Notes: generated by a model not told the origin, from the letters alone. 64,000 nucleotides of DNA from Microbacteriaceae bacterium (GCA_947452675.1 CANGDL010000001.1:124001-188000), one strand, 5' to 3'. Shown: positions 18,228 through 30,066, counted from the stretch's first letter. A program made the numbers and translations.

Positions 18228-21200
18228 TTGTGACCTCCAAAATCTGCTGCCAGACGCTTTCGCTGTCTGGGTCAACACCGTTTGCGACTGCGTTTGAACG
18301 AATCGCTAGAACGCTTGCATAGTCTCTTGGCAAAACGCGAACGAAGTGCTTTACTTCGTTGGCAAAATCAGCCAAGAACTGCTTCGCAAGAGCAGAACCA
18401 GTTTCGTTTAGATGAGCTTCGAGAATGCCCCTAAGTTTGGCTTCATCCTCGAGCTCAAGTGCACCGATGTGAAGTTCACTGGCAGCAAGTGCCTCGTGGT
18501 TCACACGGTCGCCACGCAACTTGTAGATGTAAGCCACACCGCCAGACATACCTGCGCCCAGGTTTCGGCCGGTTGGGCCGAGGATAACTGCAGTTCCACC
18601 GGTCATGTATTCCAGTGCGTGGTCTCCCACGCCCTCGACTACCGCGGTTACTCCCGAGTTACGAACCAGGAAGCGCTCTCCAACGATGCCGCGAAGGTAA
18701 ATGTTTCCGCTGGTTGCACCGTAACCGATTACGTTACCGGCGATGATGTTGTCTTCAGCCGGGAAAACACTTGCCCTATTTGGGTGAACAACGATTGTGC
18801 CGCCAGAAAGACCCTTGCCAACGTAGTCGTTTGAATCGCCTTCGAGGGTCAACTTGATGCCCTTAGGCACAAATGCGCCAAATGATTGGCCGGCTGAGCC
18901 GCTTAGTCGGATGTCAATCGTACCCTCAGGCAAAGCATCCACCCCAAAACGCTTGGTCAATTCATTTCCAAGCATGGTTCCAACCGCTTGGTCGACATTT
19001 GTGATTGGCAGCTCGATGGTAACCGCAGTTCCATCCTTGAGTGCTGCTTCAGCCGCCGAGATCAACTTGTGGTCAAAGTGGTTTTCAAGCTCGTGGTCCT
19101 GAACGGTCAAGCGACGTCGTGAGGCATCCGCGGCAACCGGGGCAGCAGCCAGAATTGGCGTTAGGTCTAGACCGTCTGCCTTCCAGTGCTGAATTGCTCG
19201 GTTGACATCGATCAATTCGACGCGACCAATTGCCTCATCCAAGGAACGGAAACCAAGCTTGGCTAGGTATTCACGAACTTCTTCTGCAAGAAACTCGAAG
19301 AAAGTCTCAACGAATTCAGGCTTGCCGGTGAAGCGCGCGCGCAGAGCCGGGTTCTGGGTCGCGATGCCAACCGGGCAGGTGTCAAGGTGGCAGACACGCA
19401 TCAAGATACAACCCTCGACAACCAACGGTGCGGTTGCGAAGCCGTATTCCTCGGCGCCTAGAAGCGCTGCGACGATTACATCACGGCCGGTCTTCATCTG
19501 GCCGTCAACCTGAACCGAAACACGGTCGCGAAGACCATTCAGCATCAAGGTTTGCTGCGCTTCGGCAAGGCCAAGTTCCCAAGGGGTTCCGGCGTGCTTC
19601 AAAGAGTTCAGTGGACTAGCGCCGGTTCCGCCGTCAAAACCTGAGACCAGGATGACGTCGGCCTTGGCTTTTGCCACACCGGCGGCAACAGTTCCGATTC
19701 CGACCTGAGAAACAAGCTTCACGTGCACACGAGCCTCGCGGTTCGCACGCTTCACGTCAAAAATAAGCTGCTTCAGGTCTTCGATCGAGTAAATGTCGTG
19801 GTGAGGCGGTGGTGAAATCAAACCAACGCCAGGAGTCGAGTGACGGGTCTTAGCGATCCATGGGTAAACCTTGTTCGGTGGAAGCTGACCACCTTCACCT
19901 GGCTTTGCACCCTGTGCCATCTTGATCTGGATGTCATCGGCGTGAGTCAGATACATGCTGGTGACGCCGAAGCGGCCAGAGGCAACCTGCTTGATTGAGC
20001 TGCGACGTTTAGGGTCTAGGAGACGCTCTACATCCTCGCCACCCTCACCTGTGTTCGACTTTCCACCGATGTTGTTCATAGCGATTGCTAGAGTCTCGTG
20101 AGCCTCGGGCGAGATGGAGCCGTATGACATAGCGCCGGTAGAGAAGCGCTTGATGATGGCCGAAATTGGCTCGACTTCCTCGATCGGCACAGCAGGGCGA
20201 ACGCCTTCACGCAAGGTGAAGAGACCACGAAGGGTCATTAAGTTCTCTGCCTGGTCGTCAACCGACTTGGTGTATTCGCGGAAAACGTCATACTGCTTGG
20301 TGCGCGTCGAGTGCTGAAGTTTGAAAACAGTTTCCGGGTTGAAAAGGTGCGGTGGACCTTCGCGGCGCCACTGGTATTCGCCACCGGTTTCGAGCAGTTC
20401 GTGAACATTTGTTGCGCGTTCAACCGGGTATGCCTTGGTGTGACGGTCATTATTTTCGTCGTGGATCACTTCTAGGCCGATTCCGCCCAGCTGACTGGTC
20501 GTTCCGGTGAAGTATGTATCTACAAACTCTTGGCTCAAACCAATAGCTTCGAAGGTCTGTGCACCAGAGTATGACGAGACGGTAGAGATACCCATCTTCG
20601 ACATGATCTTCAAAACACCCTTGCCAAGCCCCTTGATTAGGTTCTTAGAAGCCTTCTCGAAAGTGATGCCAACGATTTCGCCGGACTTGACCATCTGTTC
20701 GACAGATTCCATAGCCAGGTATGGGTTTACCGCTGCGGCGCCGTAACCGATTAGTGCTGCTACGTGGTGAACCTCTCGCACGTCACCAGCCTCGACGACT
20801 AGGCCAACATCGCTGCGAAGACCCTGTCTGATCAGGTGGTGGTGAACGGCAGAGGTCAAAAGCAATGACGGAATCGGAGCCGATTCATAGCTGCTGTCAC
20901 GGTCGCTGATCACGATGTACGTGGCGCCAGATTTGATGGCCTCGGTAACCTCGTCGAAGATTTCACGAATGCGCGCAGCTAGGCCCTCGGCGCCATCGTC
21001 AACCCGATAGATTCCCTTTACTGTGTAAGCCTGCCCAACACCTGGCTTTTCATCGATGTGCTTGATCTTGGCAAGCTCATCGTTGCTGAGCACTGGGAAG
21101 TCAAGGATTACTTGCTGAGCATGTTCAGGGGTCGCGGCTAGAACATTTCGAGATGGACCGATGCCGGTGCTAAGCGAGGTGACTACCTCTTCGCGGATCG

Positions 21201-22773
21201 AGTCAAGTGGCGGGTTGGTCACCTGTGCGAATTGCTGGACGAAGTAGTCGAACAATACGCGTGGACGGTCTGAAATCGCAGCAATCGGCGTGTCAGAACC
21301 CATCGCACCCAATGGCTCTGCTCCGGTGCGGGCCATTGGTGCAAGCAGAATACGGAGCTCTTCTTGGGTGTAACCAAAGGTTCGCTGGCGGCGGTTGACC
21401 GACGCAGCCGTGTGAGCGATGTGCTCGCGGTCAGGTAGGTCCTTAAGGTTGATGCGGTTCTCTTCGAGCCATTCACCCCAAGGCTCGAGAGCCGATATCT
21501 CAGCCTTAATTTCGTTGTCGTCAATCAGGCGACCATTGACAGTGTCAGCCAGGAACATACGGCCAGGCTGAAGACGGCCCTTACGAACCACGCGGCTAGG
21601 GTCGATGTCAGCGACGCCGATCTCTGAAGCCAAAACAACGAGGCCGTCTTCGGTGATTAGGTATCGACCTGGGCGAAGCCCATTGCGGTCAAGAGTCGCG
21701 CCGACGAGCGAACCGTCGGTGAAAACGACAGCAGCCGGACCATCCCATGGCTCCATCAGCATCGAGTGGTATTCGTAGAAGTTCTTGCGAGCGTCGTCGA
21801 TGTCGCTCTGCTTCTCCCACGCCTCTGGGATCATCATCATCATTGCATGAGGCAGCGAGCGGCCGCCCATGTAAAGCAACTCGACAACTTCATCAAATGA
21901 AGCCGAGTCGCTGGCGCCAGGGGTGATGATCGGGGTTAGACCCTTGAAGTCACCAATGAGGTCACTTTCGAGCTGCGCCTCGCGTGCGCGCATCCAGTTA
22001 GCGTTTCCCTTTACGGTATTGATCTCACCGTTGTGCGCAATCATGCGGAACGGGTGAGCCAACGGCCAAGAAGGGAAAGTGTTTGTCGAGAAGCGAGAGT
22101 GAACCAGAGCGAGGGTAGATTCAAATCGCTCGTCGCTCAGGTCTGGATAGAACGGTTCAAGTTGAAGAGTGGTGACCATGCCCTTGTAGACGATGGTTCG
22201 AGACGAAAGCGAAGGGTGGTAGGCGCCCAGATGACGCTCCGAACGCTTGCGCAGGCGGAAAGCTCGACGCTCAAGTTCCATGTCGGTCACGTTGTCAGGT
22301 GAACCAACGAAAACTTGACGAATCACTGGCATCGCCTCGCGAGCCAAATCGCCTAAGTTTTCAGGACGGATTGGAACATCGCGCCAGCCGAGCACAGTTA
22401 GGTTTTCTTCAACCGCTAGGTCGGCAAAATTTGCTTCCAGGGTCTGCTCTTTGCCGGCCTCAATGAAAACTAGCCCGGCCGCATAGAAACCCTTTGCCGG
22501 AAGTTCAAACCCTGCAACGTCGCGGAAAAAAGCGTCTGGAATCTGGGTCAAAATGCCAGCGCCATCGCCGGTGCCAGCGTCTGAACCGACTGCTCCACGG
22601 TGTTCAAGGTTGCGAAGAGCGTTTAGTGCGGTGTCAACAATGTCATGACCAGGAGTTCCACGAAGTGTTGCAACCATGGCGAGGCCACAGGCATCCTTGT
22701 CGCGTGCTGGGTCGTAGAGGCCGGACTTAGCAGGAGCAGTTCCGAAGCGCTCAAACGGCGACATTCCTGGCAT
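18220..22773 (-). CDS. gltB: Glutamate synthase large subunit
   Basis: GltB makes two glutamates from glutamine and 2-oxoglutarate. It has 1517 residues from ATG 22773, chosen because GGAG lies six bases upstream. An in-frame TTG at 22785 has no such site. A short propeptide precedes the N-terminal nucleophile Cys in DACGLAMV, which forms a class II glutamine amidotransferase. The middle domain, FMN-binding synthase domain ([32 protein letters not shown]), 3Fe-4S cysteines ([15 protein letters not shown]) and C-terminal beta-helix with GGT, GAT and GGV repeats are all present. It is transcribed ahead of gltD. A TGATAAT-like -10 may lie about 20 nt before the start. Confidence 0.96.
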   Translation of the reverse strand: MPGMSPFERFGTAPAKSGLYDPARDKDACGLAMVATLRGTPGHDIVDTALNALRNLEHRGAVGSDAGTGDGAGILTQIPDAFFRDVAGFELPAKGFYAAGLVFIEAGKEQTLEANFADLAVEENLTVLGWRDVPIRPENLGDLAREAMPVIRQVFVGSPDNVTDMELERRAFRLRKRSERHLGAYHPSLSSRTIVYKGMVTTLQLEPFYPDLSDERFESTLALVHSRFSTNTFPSWPLAHPFRMIAHNGEINTVKGNANWMRAREAQLESDLIGDFKGLTPIITPGASDSASFDEVVELLYMGGRSLPHAMMMMIPEAWEKQSDIDDARKNFYEYHSMLMEPWDGPAAVVFTDGSLVGATLDRNGLRPGRYLITEDGLVVLASEIGVADIDPSRVVRKGRLQPGRMFLADTVNGRLIDDNEIKAEISALEPWGEWLEENRINLKDLPDREHIAHTAASVNRRQRTFGYTQEELRILLAPMARTGAEPLGAMGSDTPIAAISDRPRVLFDYFVQQFAQVTNPPLDSIREEVVTSLSTGIGPSRNVLAATPEHAQQVILDFPVLSNDELAKIKHIDEKPGVGQAYTVKGIYRVDDGAEGLAARIREIFDEVTEAIKSGATYIVISDRDSSYESAPIPSLLLTSAVHHHLIRQGLRSDVGLVVEAGDVREVHHVAALIGYGAAAVNPYLAMESVEQMVKSGEIVGITFEKASKNLIKGLGKGVLKIMSKMGISTVSSYSGAQTFEAIGLSQEFVDTYFTGTTSQLGGIGLEVIHDENNDRHTKAYPVERATNVHELLETGGEYQWRREGPPHLFNPETVFKLQHSTRTKQYDVFREYTKSVDDQAENLMTLRGLFTLREGVRPAVPIEEVEPISAIIKRFSTGAMSYGSISPEAHETLAIAMNNIGGKSNTGEGGEDVERLLDPKRRSSIKQVASGRFGVTSMYLTHADDIQIKMAQGAKPGEGGQLPPNKVYPWIAKTRHSTPGVGLISPPPHHDIYSIEDLKQLIFDVKRANREARVHVKLVSQVGIGTVAAGVAKAKADVILVSGFDGGTGASPLNSLKHAGTPWELGLAEAQQTLMLNGLRDRVSVQVDGQMKTGRDVIVAALLGAEEYGFATAPLVVEGCILMRVCHLDTCPVGIATQNPALRARFTGKPEFVETFFEFLAEEVREYLAKLGFRSLDEAIGRVELIDVNRAIQHWKADGLDLTPILAAAPVAADASRRRLTVQDHELENHFDHKLISAAEAALKDGTAVTIELPITNVDQAVGTMLGNELTKRFGVDALPEGTIDIRLSGSAGQSFGAFVPKGIKLTLEGDSNDYVGKGLSGGTIVVHPNRASVFPAEDNIIAGNVIGYGATSGNIYLRGIVGERFLVRNSGVTAVVEGVGDHALEYMTGGTAVILGPTGRNLGAGMSGGVAYIYKLRGDRVNHEALAASELHIGALELEDEAKLRGILEAHLNETGSALAKQFLADFANEVKHFVRVLPRDYASVLAIRSNAVANGVDPDSESVWQQILEVTNG

Positions 22774-22826
22774 GCCACACTCCAATCATTGATTATCAGA
22801 GGGACAACACTGGCCCGGACTAAAAC

Positions 22827-22857
22827 GCCTACAAAAAGGCAAGGGAGAAATATCCCT
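22827..22857 (-). terminator. Weak terminator-like hairpins after lgt
   Basis: Two short stems follow the lgt stop on the minus strand: AGGGA/TCCCT (22842-22846 with 22853-22857), then GCCT/AGGC (22827-22830 with 22837-22840) followed by a short U-rich run. Each stem is only 4-5 bp, so termination may be partial. They lie in the 86-nt gap before gltB. Confidence 0.4.
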
Positions 22858-22859
22858 AG

Positions 22860-23750
22860 TTAGGCTTTCGAGTCTACCTTAATTGCGCTTTCGCTCGCAG
22901 ATTTTGGTTCTTTTCCCGCGATGTAAATCGAAGTCTCAAGCCCAGGGTGACGGCGGGTTTGGACTCGCCAAATCACGATTGCCGCAACGATACCGACCAG
23001 CGCACTCCAGATGTTGGTTCGGAGCCCAAGAATTACCTCACTTGGGTCGATTCGCAAGGATTCTGTCCAGATTCGACCGATCGAATAGAAGGCGATGTAT
23101 AGGGCAAACATTTTGCCCCAGCGAAGCTCGAAGCGCTTATCTAGGTTGAGCAATAAAATCACGCCAAAGATGCTCCACATCGATTCATACAAGAATGTCG
23201 GATGAAACAATACGCCGGCCGGAAGCCCCAGTGGGTAGGCGGGGTTGGTTGAGTCGATTTCGAGACCCCAAGGCAAGGTAGTTGGGGTACCGAAAAGCTC
23301 TTGGTTGAAATAATTTCCCCATCGACCAAGCGCCTGAGCCAAGAGGACACCGGGTGCAACAGCATCAACAAATGACCAAAAGCGCACCCCGGCGATGCGG
23401 GCACCAATCCATGCGCCAAAAAGACCAAACGCAATTGCGCCATAGATGGCCAAGCCACCCTCCCAGACACGGAAGATTGCCGAGATGTCGGCACCAGCGT
23501 AGAAGTAATCATTTAAATGGGTGAGCACGTGGAAGATTCGTCCTCCGACGATTCCAAATGGCACGGCCCAAAGCGCGATGTCAATGGCAACGCCGCTTTC
23601 GCCACCACGCTTGTTTAGACGGCGATTAGCCATCCAAATAGCCAACACGATGCCAGCCAGAATGAACAGGGCATAAAAGTGAATTCGGAAAGGCCCAAGG
23701 TCAAAGAAGCTGACGGTTGGGCTCGGAATGCTCGCAGAAATGTTGTTCAT
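22860..23750 (-). CDS. lgt: Prolipoprotein diacylglyceryl transferase
   Basis: Lgt is a membrane enzyme that moves diacylglycerol from phosphatidylglycerol to the lipobox Cys of prolipoproteins. The 296 residues hold several hydrophobic segments starting near residue 25 (FILAGIVLAIWMA), consistent with the seven-helix fold. The Lgt signature GRWGNYFNQELFG with its essential Arg is near residue 142, and HPTFLYES is near 188. A short hydrophilic C-terminal tail follows. It is the last gene of the trp cluster, 15 nt after trpA, the same position as in many Actinobacteria. Lipoprotein maturation is thus tied to tryptophan genes by position only. Confidence 0.95.
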   Translation of the reverse strand: MNNISASIPSPTVSFFDLGPFRIHFYALFILAGIVLAIWMANRRLNKRGGESGVAIDIALWAVPFGIVGGRIFHVLTHLNDYFYAGADISAIFRVWEGGLAIYGAIAFGLFGAWIGARIAGVRFWSFVDAVAPGVLLAQALGRWGNYFNQELFGTPTTLPWGLEIDSTNPAYPLGLPAGVLFHPTFLYESMWSIFGVILLLNLDKRFELRWGKMFALYIAFYSIGRIWTESLRIDPSEVILGLRTNIWSALVGIVAAIVIWRVQTRRHPGLETSIYIAGKEPKSASESAIKVDSKA

Positions 23751-23765
23751 TTGGGCTCCTGTTGG

Positions 23766-24554
23766 TTACTTCTTTAGTCTGGCAGAGAGTTCGATGGTTT
23801 TAGCTTTCAAAGCCTCTACCCCACCTTCGGAATAAGCTCTAACGAATGCCGAACCGACGATAGCCCCATCCGAGTATGAATTTACTTCAACGACTTGATC
23901 GGCGGTTGAGATTCCAATGCCAACCGCAGTGTTGGCGGTTGATGAAGCTTCGCGTACCTTGGCAACCACCTTGCGAGCGTTAGCATCGACTTCGTCTCTG
24001 GCGCCAGTAATTCCCATGGTGGATACCGCGTAAACGAAACCGCGACTCAGGTCGCAGGCGGTCTTCATGCGCTCAGGGGACGAACTTGGGGTGCCTAAAA
24101 AGACACGGTCTAGTTCATACTTGTCTGAGATTTCTAGCCATTCTTTGGCCTCATCGGGAATTAGATCAGGCGTGATCAAACCTGCTCCCCCGGCCGCCAC
24201 TAGGTCGCGAGCAAAGTTTTCAATACCGTACTGCAGAACCGGATTCCAATAGGTCATGACTAGAACCGGGGTGTTCACCTTGGCAGTAATGGCGCGGACA
24301 GCGTCGAAAGTTTGCTTGAGTTTGAAGCCATTGTTGAGCGCGACCATCGTGGCCTCTTGGATAACGATCCCATCCATAACCGGGTCACTGTAGGGAACTC
24401 CAAGCTCGAGAACATCGACACCGTTTTGACACATTGCAATAGAAGCTTCGATTGAACCTTCTAAAGTCGGATAGCCGGCCGGAAAGTAGCCAATCAGGTT
24501 CCCATCGCCGGCGGCTTTGTTAGCTTTCAGCGTCGCAGAGGTCTTGCTTGTCAT
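23766..24554 (-). CDS. trpA: Tryptophan synthase alpha subunit
   Basis: TrpA is a TIM barrel that cleaves indole-3-glycerol phosphate to indole, which is channelled to TrpB. It has 262 residues. The catalytic Glu50 is in [11 protein letters not shown] and Asp61 in VMDG. The phosphate-binding loop region reads [10 protein letters not shown] and GAIVGSAFV near 210-235. The ATG overlaps the trpB stop by four bases (ATGA), a sign of coupling for the heterotetramer. Full length. Confidence 0.97.
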   Translation of the reverse strand: MTSKTSATLKANKAAGDGNLIGYFPAGYPTLEGSIEASIAMCQNGVDVLELGVPYSDPVMDGIVIQEATMVALNNGFKLKQTFDAVRAITAKVNTPVLVMTYWNPVLQYGIENFARDLVAAGGAGLITPDLIPDEAKEWLEISDKYELDRVFLGTPSSSPERMKTACDLSRGFVYAVSTMGITGARDEVDANARKVVAKVREASSTANTAVGIGISTADQVVEVNSYSDGAIVGSAFVRAYSEGGVEALKAKTIELSARLKK

Positions 24555-25777
24555 GCCTGCGCCTCCTTTGCTGCATCCAAAAGCCCGAAGTACTTGCCGG
24601 CAGTTTCCATGTCTTTATCGCCTCGGCCGCTGAGGTTCACCAAAATTGATGAACCCGCTGGAAGTTCTTTCCCGAGTTTGATCACTCCGGCAAGTGCGTG
24701 AGCCGTTTCGATGGCCGGGATGATGCCTTCTGTGCGGCTAAGGAGGCGAAGTGCATCCATGGCCTCGGCGTCAGAGATTCCACGATATTCAACACGACCT
24801 AGGTCCTTCAACCATGAGTGCTCTGGGCCAACACCGGGATAATCCAAGCCGGCGGAAATGGAGTGACTTTCCATCGTCTGGCCGTCCTCATCTTGCAACA
24901 TGTAGCTGCGAGCCCCGTGGAGCACCCCAGGGCGACCATAGTTCAGGGTGGCCGCGTGACGCGGAGTGCCCATTCCGTCGCCGGCCGCCTCGAAACCAAA
25001 CATCTTCACGTCGGAGTCATCCAAGAACGCGTGGAACAGACCTATGGCATTGGAGCCTCCACCCACGCATGCCGCAAGTGCGGTTGGAAGGAAGCCAAAT
25101 TCATCAAGCATCTGTTGACGTGCCTCGGTTCCTATTACGCTGTGGAAATCGCGAACCATGGTTGGAAATGGGTGCGGACCAGCAACGGTGCCAAGTAAGT
25201 AGTGGGTGTTCTCCACGTTGGCAACCCAGTCACGAAGCGCTTCGTTGATTGCGTCTTTGAGGGTCTTAGAACCCGTTGTCACCGGGATGACTTCAGCGCC
25301 CAGAAGCTTCATTCGAGCTACGTTGAGAGCTTGACGCTCGGTGTCGACTTCGCCCATGTAGACGACGCATTCAAGGCCGAATAGAGCCGCCGCGGTCGCC
25401 GATGCAACTCCATGCTGACCGGCTCCAGTTTCTGCAATGATGCGAGTCTTGCCCATTCGCTTAGTTAGCAGCGCTTGGCCAATAACGTTGTTGATCTTGT
25501 GCGAACCGGTGTGGTTTAGGTCTTCACGCTTTAGAAAGACTCGGACGTCATTGCCACAGTGCTCTGCAAAACGCTTCGCCTCAGTGATGATCGAAGGACG
25601 ACCGGTATAGGTTCGGTGAAGCTCCGCCAGCTCGGCGGCAAAGCTCGGGTCTGCCTTGGCGGTGTTGTAGGTGGCCTCGAGTTCATCAAGTGCCGCGATC
25701 AGCGATTCAGGAACAAAACGACCACCAAACTCGCCAAAATAGGGTCCAACGTGGCTACGGAGGTTTTGTTCAGACAT
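24551..25777 (-). CDS. trpB: Tryptophan synthase beta subunit
   Basis: TrpB is the PLP enzyme that condenses indole with serine to tryptophan. The 408 residues carry the Schiff-base Lys94 in [11 protein letters not shown], the phosphate-binding GGGSNAIG segment near 242, the conserved GAGQHG near 120, and the C-terminal [10 protein letters not shown]. Preceded by trpC with a 9-nt gap and overlapping trpA by 4 nt. This is the standard TrpB1 type that works with TrpA. Confidence 0.97.
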   Translation of the reverse strand: MSEQNLRSHVGPYFGEFGGRFVPESLIAALDELEATYNTAKADPSFAAELAELHRTYTGRPSIITEAKRFAEHCGNDVRVFLKREDLNHTGSHKINNVIGQALLTKRMGKTRIIAETGAGQHGVASATAAALFGLECVVYMGEVDTERQALNVARMKLLGAEVIPVTTGSKTLKDAINEALRDWVANVENTHYLLGTVAGPHPFPTMVRDFHSVIGTEARQQMLDEFGFLPTALAACVGGGSNAIGLFHAFLDDSDVKMFGFEAAGDGMGTPRHAATLNYGRPGVLHGARSYMLQDEDGQTMESHSISAGLDYPGVGPEHSWLKDLGRVEYRGISDAEAMDALRLLSRTEGIIPAIETAHALAGVIKLGKELPAGSSILVNLSGRGDKDMETAGKYFGLLDAAKEAQA

Positions 25778-25786
25778 GTAAATATC

Positions 25787-26566
25787 CTAAGACTTGCCGG
25801 CGGCTAAAAATGACTTGAGCATAGATGCTGGATCATTGGTAACTAGTGCTTCACCAACCAAAGCAACATCCGCCCCGGCTGCTCGGTAGTGGGCAACGTC
25901 ATTGGCATTTCTCACTGCAGATTCTGCGACCTTAATAATTCCCTCGGGAATGAGGTGGACGAGTTTGCCGAATAAGTCGCGATCAGTCTCAAACGTCGAG
26001 AGGTCGCGTGCATTCACGCCGACCAATTTCGTGTCTAAATCGAGCGCACGTTTCAGTTCATCACCGCTGTGAGTCTCGACGAATGCGGTCATACCCAACT
26101 CTTCCGTGAAGTGCTTCAATCGCTCTATATCTTTCTGCGGCAATCCCGCAACGATTAGAAGAACGATGTCTGCACCCGCGGCGCGTGCTTCTAGGATCTG
26201 ATATTCATTTGCGATGAAGTCTTTTCGAAGAAGGGGAACCCTGACTTGATCTCGAACCGCAATAAGGTCTGCGAGCGACCCTTTGAATTTGCGTTCTTCG
26301 GTGAGCACCGAAATCGCCGAAGCGCCGTTCTCAGAGTAAATTTTTGCTAGAGCAGCCGGGTCAGAAATGTCAGCCATTTGCCCGCGACTCGGACTTGCCC
26401 GCTTTACCTCCGCCAAAATTCTAATTTGCGAGGTTGGAGCAAGGAACTCGAGTGCGTTTAGTGCGGGAGCCTGCGAAAGTGCAGCTTTCTCGACTTTTTC
26501 AATCGGAGCAGTCTGACGTCTGTCTGACGCATCTGCAATCGAACCCGCGAAGAGTTCTTCTAGCAC
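25787..26566 (-). CDS. trpC: Indole-3-glycerol phosphate synthase
   Basis: TrpC closes the indole ring from CdRP. It has 259 residues from GTG 26566, chosen because VLEELFAGSI aligns with the usual family N-terminus and the GTG overlaps the upstream stop by one base (TAGTG). A longer upstream reading would overlap the HGxxPAAW gene. Catalytic segments visible are EVKRASPSRG, SVLTEERKFKGS, LRKDFIANEYQI with the catalytic Lys, GVNARDLSTF and VAESAVRN. It is a single-function enzyme, not fused to TrpF. Confidence 0.95.
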   Translation of the reverse strand: MLEELFAGSIADASDRRQTAPIEKVEKAALSQAPALNALEFLAPTSQIRILAEVKRASPSRGQMADISDPAALAKIYSENGASAISVLTEERKFKGSLADLIAVRDQVRVPLLRKDFIANEYQILEARAAGADIVLLIVAGLPQKDIERLKHFTEELGMTAFVETHSGDELKRALDLDTKLVGVNARDLSTFETDRDLFGKLVHLIPEGIIKVAESAVRNANDVAHYRAAGADVALVGEALVTNDPASMLKSFLAAGKS

Positions 26567-26799
26567 TAGTGCTTGCTCTTGGCGCCGTTTACGCCGTAGC
26601 CGGCACCCTTGAGGATGAAGCCAAGAACCACGCCAACAACTGCTAGCCCAGCGGAAGCCCAAACCAATACAGGTTGGTCAAACCAGAATGCCAAGGTGCC
26701 AGCGGCGAACGCAACCATGATGGTGATTACAGCAGCCCATGAAGCCACTGAGTCTCCGTGGCCTGGGTCGCCGACTGGAAGGTTTGCTTTGTCCGACAT
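26566..26799 (-). CDS. HGxxPAAW-family small membrane protein
   Basis: This 77-residue protein has the motif HGDSVASW (residues about 14-21), a variant of the HGxxPAAW signature that names the family. Two hydrophobic segments follow (about 22-39 and 44-64), and a short basic tail. In Actinobacteria this family is nearly always encoded between the Trp-associated membrane protein and trpC, as here; its function is unknown. It overlaps the trpC start by one base. A role in the cell membrane next to tryptophan synthesis is inference from position alone. Confidence 0.85.
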   Translation of the reverse strand: MSDKANLPVGDPGHGDSVASWAAVITIMVAFAAGTLAFWFDQPVLVWASAGLAVVGVVLGFILKGAGYGVNGAKSKH

Positions 26800-26846
26800 G
26801 ATTGCCTTTCTAGAAATCTAACTAAATCTTATCAATTTGACAGCAA

Positions 26847-27404
26847 CTATCGACGCTGAGAATCCCAAATGCCAATCGCGTCTTTTGGTTCGCTAACTTT
26901 TGATGAAGTTGACGTGCGCTCAGTCCGCGATTGTCGCTTGGGCCACTTGCGTTCCATTGCTAATACAAGCGCGGACATGCCTATTAGGGCTGCCATGGCT
27001 GCTAGGAAAAGTGTCGGTGCGATCTGGGCATCCACGGTCAAGTCCTTCACTCCGTGAGCCGCCGCAATACCCGTCATTTGCTCAACTTGCTTTGCCAATC
27101 CTGAGATGTCTTTAGCTGAAATTCGCGAGGTCATCCAAATAATCGTGGCGACATTCGCAGACGCGAGCATTATTGTCGTGATTTTGCGGCCGAGGCTGCC
27201 TACGAAAGCAACCGTAAGCACCGCCGCAAAGTTCAACATCAGAATTGGCGAAAGGTTTGGATAGGCCGTTAGCCCATCGTAAGTCGCCAATTTCACGCTG
27301 TCGCCGTTTGGCGACATTGAAAGGGTGTACCAATCTTGACTTGCAAAAATATAGCCGAGGATTGCGATTGCAAGCCAGAGGGTGAGTAAGCGCCCCTTAG
27401 TCAT
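26847..27404 (-). CDS. Trp biosynthesis-associated membrane protein
   Basis: The 185-residue protein belongs to the actinobacterial family found directly after trpE. Four hydrophobic segments are visible: about 5-22, 53-72, 76-95 and 130-150. A conserved DWYTLS-like extracytoplasmic stretch lies after the first helix. The function is not known. Its start overlaps trpE by 8 nt and a 47-nt gap separates it from the HGxxPAAW gene. The C-terminal tail is rich in Arg, Ser and Thr and is probably cytoplasmic. Confidence 0.85.
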   Translation of the reverse strand: MTKGRLLTLWLAIAILGYIFASQDWYTLSMSPNGDSVKLATYDGLTAYPNLSPILMLNFAAVLTVAFVGSLGRKITTIMLASANVATIIWMTSRISAKDISGLAKQVEQMTGIAAAHGVKDLTVDAQIAPTLFLAAMAALIGMSALVLAMERKWPKRQSRTERTSTSSKVSEPKDAIGIWDSQRR

Positions 27405-28923
27405 TGCGGCGAATCATGTGGTTGGCCGCGACTACCGCGCGCATCGGAGCGCCAGCCTTTGCAATTGTTTCCGCGTGTTCTGATGTCGGCACGGAATCGA
27501 GCACAATTCCGGCGCCGGCCTGAACATGTGCCAAGCCATCCCTGATGAAGGCGGTTCGAATGGCGATGGCAACATCTGCGTTGCCGGCAAAGTCGAAATA
27601 TCCAACTACTCCACCGAAAATACCTCGGTTCGAAGGTTCAAGTTCGTCGATTATTTCAAGTGCACGCGGTTTCGGTGCACCGGATAAAGTTCCAGCCGGG
27701 AAGGTCGCTTTGAAAACATCTATCGGAGTTTGCCCCTCGCGAATCCGACCCTCCACCGTCGAGACAAGGTGCATTATGTGGCTGAACCTATGGATTTTCA
27801 TGAATTCGGTGACGTTTACCGAACTCGGTTCGCAAACCTTGAGAAGGTCGTTCCGAGCCAGATCGACAAGCATCAGGTGCTCGGCTTTCTCTTTGTTGTC
27901 CGAAAGCAAACTCTCGGCAAATTCTTCGTCTTGTTCGAGATCGAGTCCTCTAGGTCGAGAACCGGCAATTGGGTGCATCACGGCAGATTTCCCATGGACC
28001 GTGACCAATGCCTCTGGTGAAGAGCCGACCACAGAGTAGACGCCGTCATCATCTTCAAAATTCAAAAGATACATGTATGGGCTCGGGTTTAAAGCACGCA
28101 AGACGCGATATACGTCTAGTGGAGTTGCCTTGAGTTCGTGATCAAAGCGCTGCGAAAGAACCACTTGGAAAACATCGCCGATTCTGACGAAATGCTTTGA
28201 TTTCTCCACCGTCTCGATGAATTCTGATTCCGTGACTCGGCTTGTGGTCTCGGCTTTTGTCGTTAGGTCGACATCGGCTAATAGCACCTGGGATGGCTGA
28301 AATAAATCACTCCGCATCCGATCAATTCGAATAAGTGCAGTCTGATAAGCCGCATCTAGGTCCACACCTTCTTCAACGAAGATGTTAGATACGAGCAAAA
28401 TGCTGCTGGTGTGATGATCCATGATGACGAGATCTTGAAACATGACCATCGCAGCCGTCGGACTCGGGAAGTCTTTGATCGGCGCCGGGCCGAGCTTTTC
28501 TATTTCACGGATGACGTCCCAAGCAAGAAGACCAACCAGGCCGCTTGTGAGCGGCGGCACCCCTGGGAGAGGTTCGGATGTCCACGCCTGTTGAAGCTGG
28601 TTTACGGCGCCCAAGGCAGAACTCATTAGTTGCTCACTCTGGCTTGGAAGCGGGCTGAGGCCCTGCTGGGAGTGCCACTTCACGCTGCCACCATCAGACT
28701 GCAATAGAGTGCCACGGTTATTCACACCGACGAAGCTGTAACGCGCCCAGACTCCTTGTTCGGCTGATTCCAGCAAAAAGCTGCCCGTCTTTTCGGCAGC
28801 AAGCTTTTCGAAAATGGAAAGCGGAGTCTCGGTGGTAGAAAATAAGGTCTCGATTATTGGAACAACTTTGTGTTTGGTTGCCAGTTCACGAACTTCCTGA
28901 AGCGTGAGTTGTACTTTAGGCAT
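27397..28923 (-). CDS. trpE: Anthranilate synthase component I
   Basis: TrpE makes anthranilate from chorismate, with ammonia from TrpG. The 508 residues include an N-terminal feedback-binding part with LLESAE (tryptophan-pocket motif) near residue 50. The chorismate-binding core holds [46 protein letters not shown] and [14 protein letters not shown]. It overlaps hisI by 8 nt upstream. The partner trpG and also trpD are not in this window. No leader peptide or attenuator fits, because the gene starts inside hisI. Confidence 0.96.
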   Translation of the reverse strand: MPKVQLTLQEVRELATKHKVVPIIETLFSTTETPLSIFEKLAAEKTGSFLLESAEQGVWARYSFVGVNNRGTLLQSDGGSVKWHSQQGLSPLPSQSEQLMSSALGAVNQLQQAWTSEPLPGVPPLTSGLVGLLAWDVIREIEKLGPAPIKDFPSPTAAMVMFQDLVIMDHHTSSILLVSNIFVEEGVDLDAAYQTALIRIDRMRSDLFQPSQVLLADVDLTTKAETTSRVTESEFIETVEKSKHFVRIGDVFQVVLSQRFDHELKATPLDVYRVLRALNPSPYMYLLNFEDDDGVYSVVGSSPEALVTVHGKSAVMHPIAGSRPRGLDLEQDEEFAESLLSDNKEKAEHLMLVDLARNDLLKVCEPSSVNVTEFMKIHRFSHIMHLVSTVEGRIREGQTPIDVFKATFPAGTLSGAPKPRALEIIDELEPSNRGIFGGVVGYFDFAGNADVAIAIRTAFIRDGLAHVQAGAGIVLDSVPTSEHAETIAKAGAPMRAVVAANHMIRRND

Positions 28924-29302
28924 CCTCTCCCCCGTCCCGTGGCTCGAGGAAACTTGATTCTTCAGCTATGAACAAGGTGCTTACGTCAAAACAAGACTCT
29001 GCGTCAGTGTGGCAGGCAGGCCCGCTCTCGAGGACTTTAATGAGTAATGCGTCGGCGTCGCAATCGGTCTCAATCGAGATCACGCGCTGAGTATTTCCTG
29101 AAGTTGCACCCTTGTGCCAGAGCTCATTACGAGATCTCGAGAAGAAAACAGTTTCCCCAATTTCGAGTGTTTGTGTGAGGGATTCATGGCTCATCCATGC
29201 CATCATGAGGACCCGTCCAGTGGCTTCGCTTTGGATGATTGCTGGAATCAGACCTGAATCATTGAAGGTCAAATTGGCAATCGCGTTTTTATCGAACGGC
29301 AT
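28916..29302 (-). CDS. hisI: Phosphoribosyl-AMP cyclohydrolase
   Basis: HisI opens the purine ring of PR-AMP in step 3 of histidine synthesis. The 128 residues show [28 protein letters not shown], the metal-binding DCDADALL, and the zinc cysteines in [12 protein letters not shown]. It is a stand-alone HisI; the HisE pyrophosphatase is a separate gene two genes upstream. It follows hisF by 2 nt and overlaps trpE by 8 nt, so the his and trp genes are joined in one transcription unit. Confidence 0.96.
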   Translation of the reverse strand: MPFDKNAIANLTFNDSGLIPAIIQSEATGRVLMMAWMSHESLTQTLEIGETVFFSRSRNELWHKGATSGNTQRVISIETDCDADALLIKVLESGPACHTDAESCFDVSTLFIAEESSFLEPRDGGEDA

Positions 29303-29304
29303 TG

Positions 29305-30066
29305 TTATCTCGTTTCATAACCGGCTGCCTTGAGGGCGGCCTTAGCATCGTGAATTGAAACTGAACCTTCGTGGAATATCGAGGCAGCGAGAATCGCATC
29401 TGCTCCGGATGCCGCGGCGACAGGGAAGTCTGCTGCCTTGCCCGCTCCACCAGAGGCAATCATCGGAATTTTTGCGATAGCTCTGATTTCCCGAAGCATT
29501 TCTTGGTCGAACCCATTCCGGGTTCCATCTGCATCGATGCTGTTCACTAGAAGTTCACCAGCGCCAAGTTCTATCGTTTCCTTAACCCAGGCCAGAGCAT
29601 CCAATTCGGTTTCGTTACGTCCACCGTGGGTGGTGACCACATAGCCCGATTCGGTGTTGGCAGAGCGTTTCAAGTCAAGAGAAATCACCAACACTTGATT
29701 TCCGAATCGGCTGGCGATGTCATTCAAAAGTCGAGGGTTGCTAATGCCGGCCGAACCAACACTTATTTTGTCGGCACCGGCGCCGAGTAAACGTGCAACG
29801 TCATCAACCTCGCGGATCCCGCCACCGACCGTGAGCGGGATGAAAATCTGTTCTGCACAGGCGGTAACCAAGTCATACATGGTCGAACGGTTGTCAACTG
29901 TGGCGTGCACATCCAAGAAGGTAAGTTCATCGGCGCCGTCAACGTAATAGCGTGCGGCTAGTTCGATGGGGTCGCCAGCATCGCGCAGGTTCAAAAAATT
30001 GACGCCTTTCACTACTCGACCGTCTGAGACGTCTAAGCAGGGAATGACGCGTATCGAAAGTGACAT
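29305..30066 (-). CDS. hisF: Imidazole glycerol phosphate synthase cyclase subunit
   Basis: HisF is a TIM barrel that uses ammonia from HisH to turn PRFAR into imidazole glycerol phosphate and AICAR. It has 253 residues. The catalytic Asp12 is in [15 protein letters not shown] and the second Asp, near 131, in VISLDLKR. Phosphate loops are VGGGIRE and ASGGAGK, with the C-terminal [11 protein letters not shown]. The start codon overlaps the hisG stop (TAATG). The glutaminase partner hisH is outside the window. Confidence 0.97.
   Translation of the reverse strand: MSLSIRVIPCLDVSDGRVVKGVNFLNLRDAGDPIELAARYYVDGADELTFLDVHATVDNRSTMYDLVTACAEQIFIPLTVGGGIREVDDVARLLGAGADKISVGSAGISNPRLLNDIASRFGNQVLVISLDLKRSANTESGYVVTTHGGRNETELDALAWVKETIELGAGELLVNSIDADGTRNGFDQEMLREIRAIAKIPMIASGGAGKAADFPVAAASGADAILAASIFHEGSVSIHDAKAALKAAGYETR

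Noticed and set aside
28916-28930. Trp leader peptide or attenuator before trpE
   Set aside because: trpE begins inside hisI with an 8-nt overlap; no leader region exists.
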